From: a virus
Length of the DNA stretch: 64,000 bases
Strand: one strand, 5' to 3'
Virus record (IMG/VR): IMGVR_UViG_3300027763_000039
Location: 1-64,000 of that record
Shown: positions 62,844-64,000 of the stretch, piece after piece
Numbering within the stretch: position 1 is the stretch's first letter
Layout: every line of letters starts with the position of its first letter
Made by a program: the position numbers and the translations under genes
The notes under the pieces: model-generated
The model's database searches: none
What the model was told of the DNA's origin: nothing
What the model saw: the letters and a program-made list of their open reading frames with translations, nothing else

Positions 62844-64000
62844 TTATACTTGGAGTACTCCTTCTGTTTTCATTGCTAGTTTGTTCATGGCTCCGTTAAC
62901 TTGATCTAGGATCATTCTCTGAATAGGTTCTTGCATATTAGCAAATACTGATGCTCCATTAATAACAACTTCTACTCTGTGTGTACCTTGTAGATTAACT
63001 TGTTCTGGTATTTTAATCTGTTCAAGTTGACCAATAAATCTATTGAAAGTGCTGGTAAACTGGCTTAATCCGTCTAATTGACCTCTGCTATTATTATTTA
63101 CACCACCACCGACTGGAGTTGCCCCCATGCTTTGAATCATGTTTTCTAAAGCCATACCAAATTGGGTTAATACTTGATTACTTCCAGTTAATAAAGTTCC
63201 AAATATCGCTAATTGTTTATCAACATCTCCAGCATGTTGAGGATCAAAAGCTGCTTGAGCAGCCATATTTACTCTTTGGCTCATTTGGGGATTCATCTGT
63301 TGATTACCCTGAGTAAACATTGCCTGATTTTGTTGTTGGTTCTGTTGGTTTGTCTGATTCCCTTGAGGAGGAGCTTGTTGAATCTGTCTTGGTATTCCTC
63401 TATATTTATATTCTTCAGCTTTATTTATTTGTGCTTCTTTTACTCTCTCGCCCAATGCTTTTCTTTCAGCTTCTATACTATCTCTAGTCTGTTTTCTCTC
63501 TGCTTCTATTGCTGCTAGTCTTAGTTGATCTAATTGTCTTCTTTCATCTCTGTCTTGTGTATATTTTCGTTTTTTAGGAGTTTCTCCACCTGACTCTAAG
63601 TATACTACTCCACCACTAGAAAATCCTTGGGCTCCACTATTAATACTCTTTAACAGAGGTAGATTTTGCTGAGTGGCCTGACGATTAACAACAAACTCTC
63701 CTGGGGTCAACATTGCTGGTACAGTGTCTGTGCCTCTTGGCTGATAAGGAATCAACATTCCATTATTAGCATAAACCACCCCACCTCTAGCCTTAGCTAA
63801 TACATCAATATTACTAGGAGCTAAATTGTCTGAACCAATATATTTAATAGCTGATCCAGGTGGCATAGTTTCAAAAAATCCTTCTCTAAATTTTTGAAGC
63901 ATCTCTGGATTTCTTTTTCCTATAAACTTCATAATTTGGGATAGAACTTCACCATCTCTTGTTACTGCATCTGTACTATCATATATTGCTCGTCTGCTTG
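62844..64000 (-). CDS. Tail tape-measure protein, C-terminal part
   Basis: The frame is open through the right edge, so ATG 63932 is not the true start. The visible part contains GTDTVPAMLTPGEFVVNRQAT, a well-known late motif of tape-measure proteins. A Lys/Arg/Glu-rich coiled-coil region and a Gln/Asn-rich stretch (NQTNQQNQQQNQ) follow, and it ends in MNKLAMKTEGVLQV. The tape measure sets tail length. It opens the minus-strand tail block seen here. Confidence 0.75.
   Translation of the reverse strand, partial: SRRAIYDSTDAVTRDGEVLSQIMKFIGKRNPEMLQKFREGFFETMPPGSAIKYIGSDNLAPSNIDVLAKARGGVVYANNGMLIPYQPRGTDTVPAMLTPGEFVVNRQATQQNLPLLKSINSGAQGFSSGGVVYLESGGETPKKRKYTQDRDERRQLDQLRLAAIEAERKQTRDSIEAERKALGERVKEAQINKAEEYKYRGIPRQIQQAPPQGNQTNQQNQQQNQAMFTQGNQQMNPQMSQRVNMAAQAAFDPQHAGDVDKQLAIFGTLLTGSNQVLTQFGMALENMIQSMGATPVGGGVNNNSRGQLDGLSQFTSTFNRFIGQLEQIKIPEQVNLQGTHRVEVVINGASVFANMQEPIQRMILDQVNGAMNKLAMKTEGVLQV

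Noticed and set aside
1-64000. tRNA genes, CRISPR arrays, insertion sequences
   Set aside because: I found no cloverleaf-like T-loop in the few short gaps, no regular spacer-repeat array and no transposase or terminal repeats.

Overview
The window is a stretch of a large, AT-rich, double-stranded DNA tailed bacteriophage genome (a big myovirus- or siphovirus-like phage, possibly a jumbo phage). The reasons are a bacterial-type phage replisome, a tail tape-measure protein followed by very large tail proteins, small membrane proteins, and almost no non-coding DNA: no gap exceeds about 120 bases, and many neighbouring genes overlap by 1-20 bases. The host cannot be named. The bacterial-style C-family replicase, AAGGAG ribosome binding sites and sigma70-like promoters say it is a bacterium. 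A DUF2135-like protein with a membrane anchor recalls planctomycete proteins, but this is only a hint.

Layout. (1) 1-9010, plus strand: small membrane proteins, a zinc-finger secreted protein, a GlsB/YeaQ-like membrane protein, a papain-like protease and its probably inactive paralogue, then a 1313-residue solenoid protein. (2) 9064-16818, plus: a dCMP deaminase leads an overlapping run of sugar and methyl transfer genes (three or more methyltransferases, GT2 glycosyltransferases, a duplicated unknown family, a nucleotide-sugar epimerase). (3) 16866-28963, plus: class II ribonucleotide reductase, PhoH, HNH nuclease, several small unknowns, a RecA-like recombinase, a Vsr-like nuclease, DnaB helicase, DnaG primase, dNMP kinase and a RecB/Cas4-like nuclease. 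(4) 29004-33922, plus: a C-family DNA polymerase (DnaE) broken into two genes, with a small gene and a DnaQ-like proofreading exonuclease between the halves, then ssb with its own promoter and terminator. (5) 33923-39980, plus: a second glycosylation block. (6) 39961-42764, plus: a homing-endonuclease-like protein, a possible ssDNA-annealing protein, a zinc ribbon protein and the DUF2135-like protein. (7) 64000-42748, minus: the end of the tape-measure gene, a YadA-like tail fibre, three large tail proteins and a zinc-binding protein. The two transcription directions meet at 42748-42764, where the genes overlap by 17 bases.

How the genes work together. The replication block supplies nearly a full fork (DnaB, DnaG, split DnaE with a DnaQ-type proofreader, SSB), recombination (RecA-like, RecB-like) and nucleotide supply (RNR, dCMP deaminase, dNMP kinase). 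The two glycan blocks suggest the phage modifies its own virions, its DNA or the host surface. The minus-strand block builds the tail and its adhesins.

The most unusual signal is at the start of dnaE. The well-placed ribosome binding site and ATG at 29004 encode the conserved PHP-domain start ending in HVHS. An in-frame TAG follows at once, and the rest of the conserved domain resumes in another frame exactly 10 bases later (29046-29055). A 14-bp hairpin (29004-29042) sits immediately upstream. Programmed ribosome bypassing, +1 frameshifting, or a recent disabling insertion or assembly error are the competing explanations.
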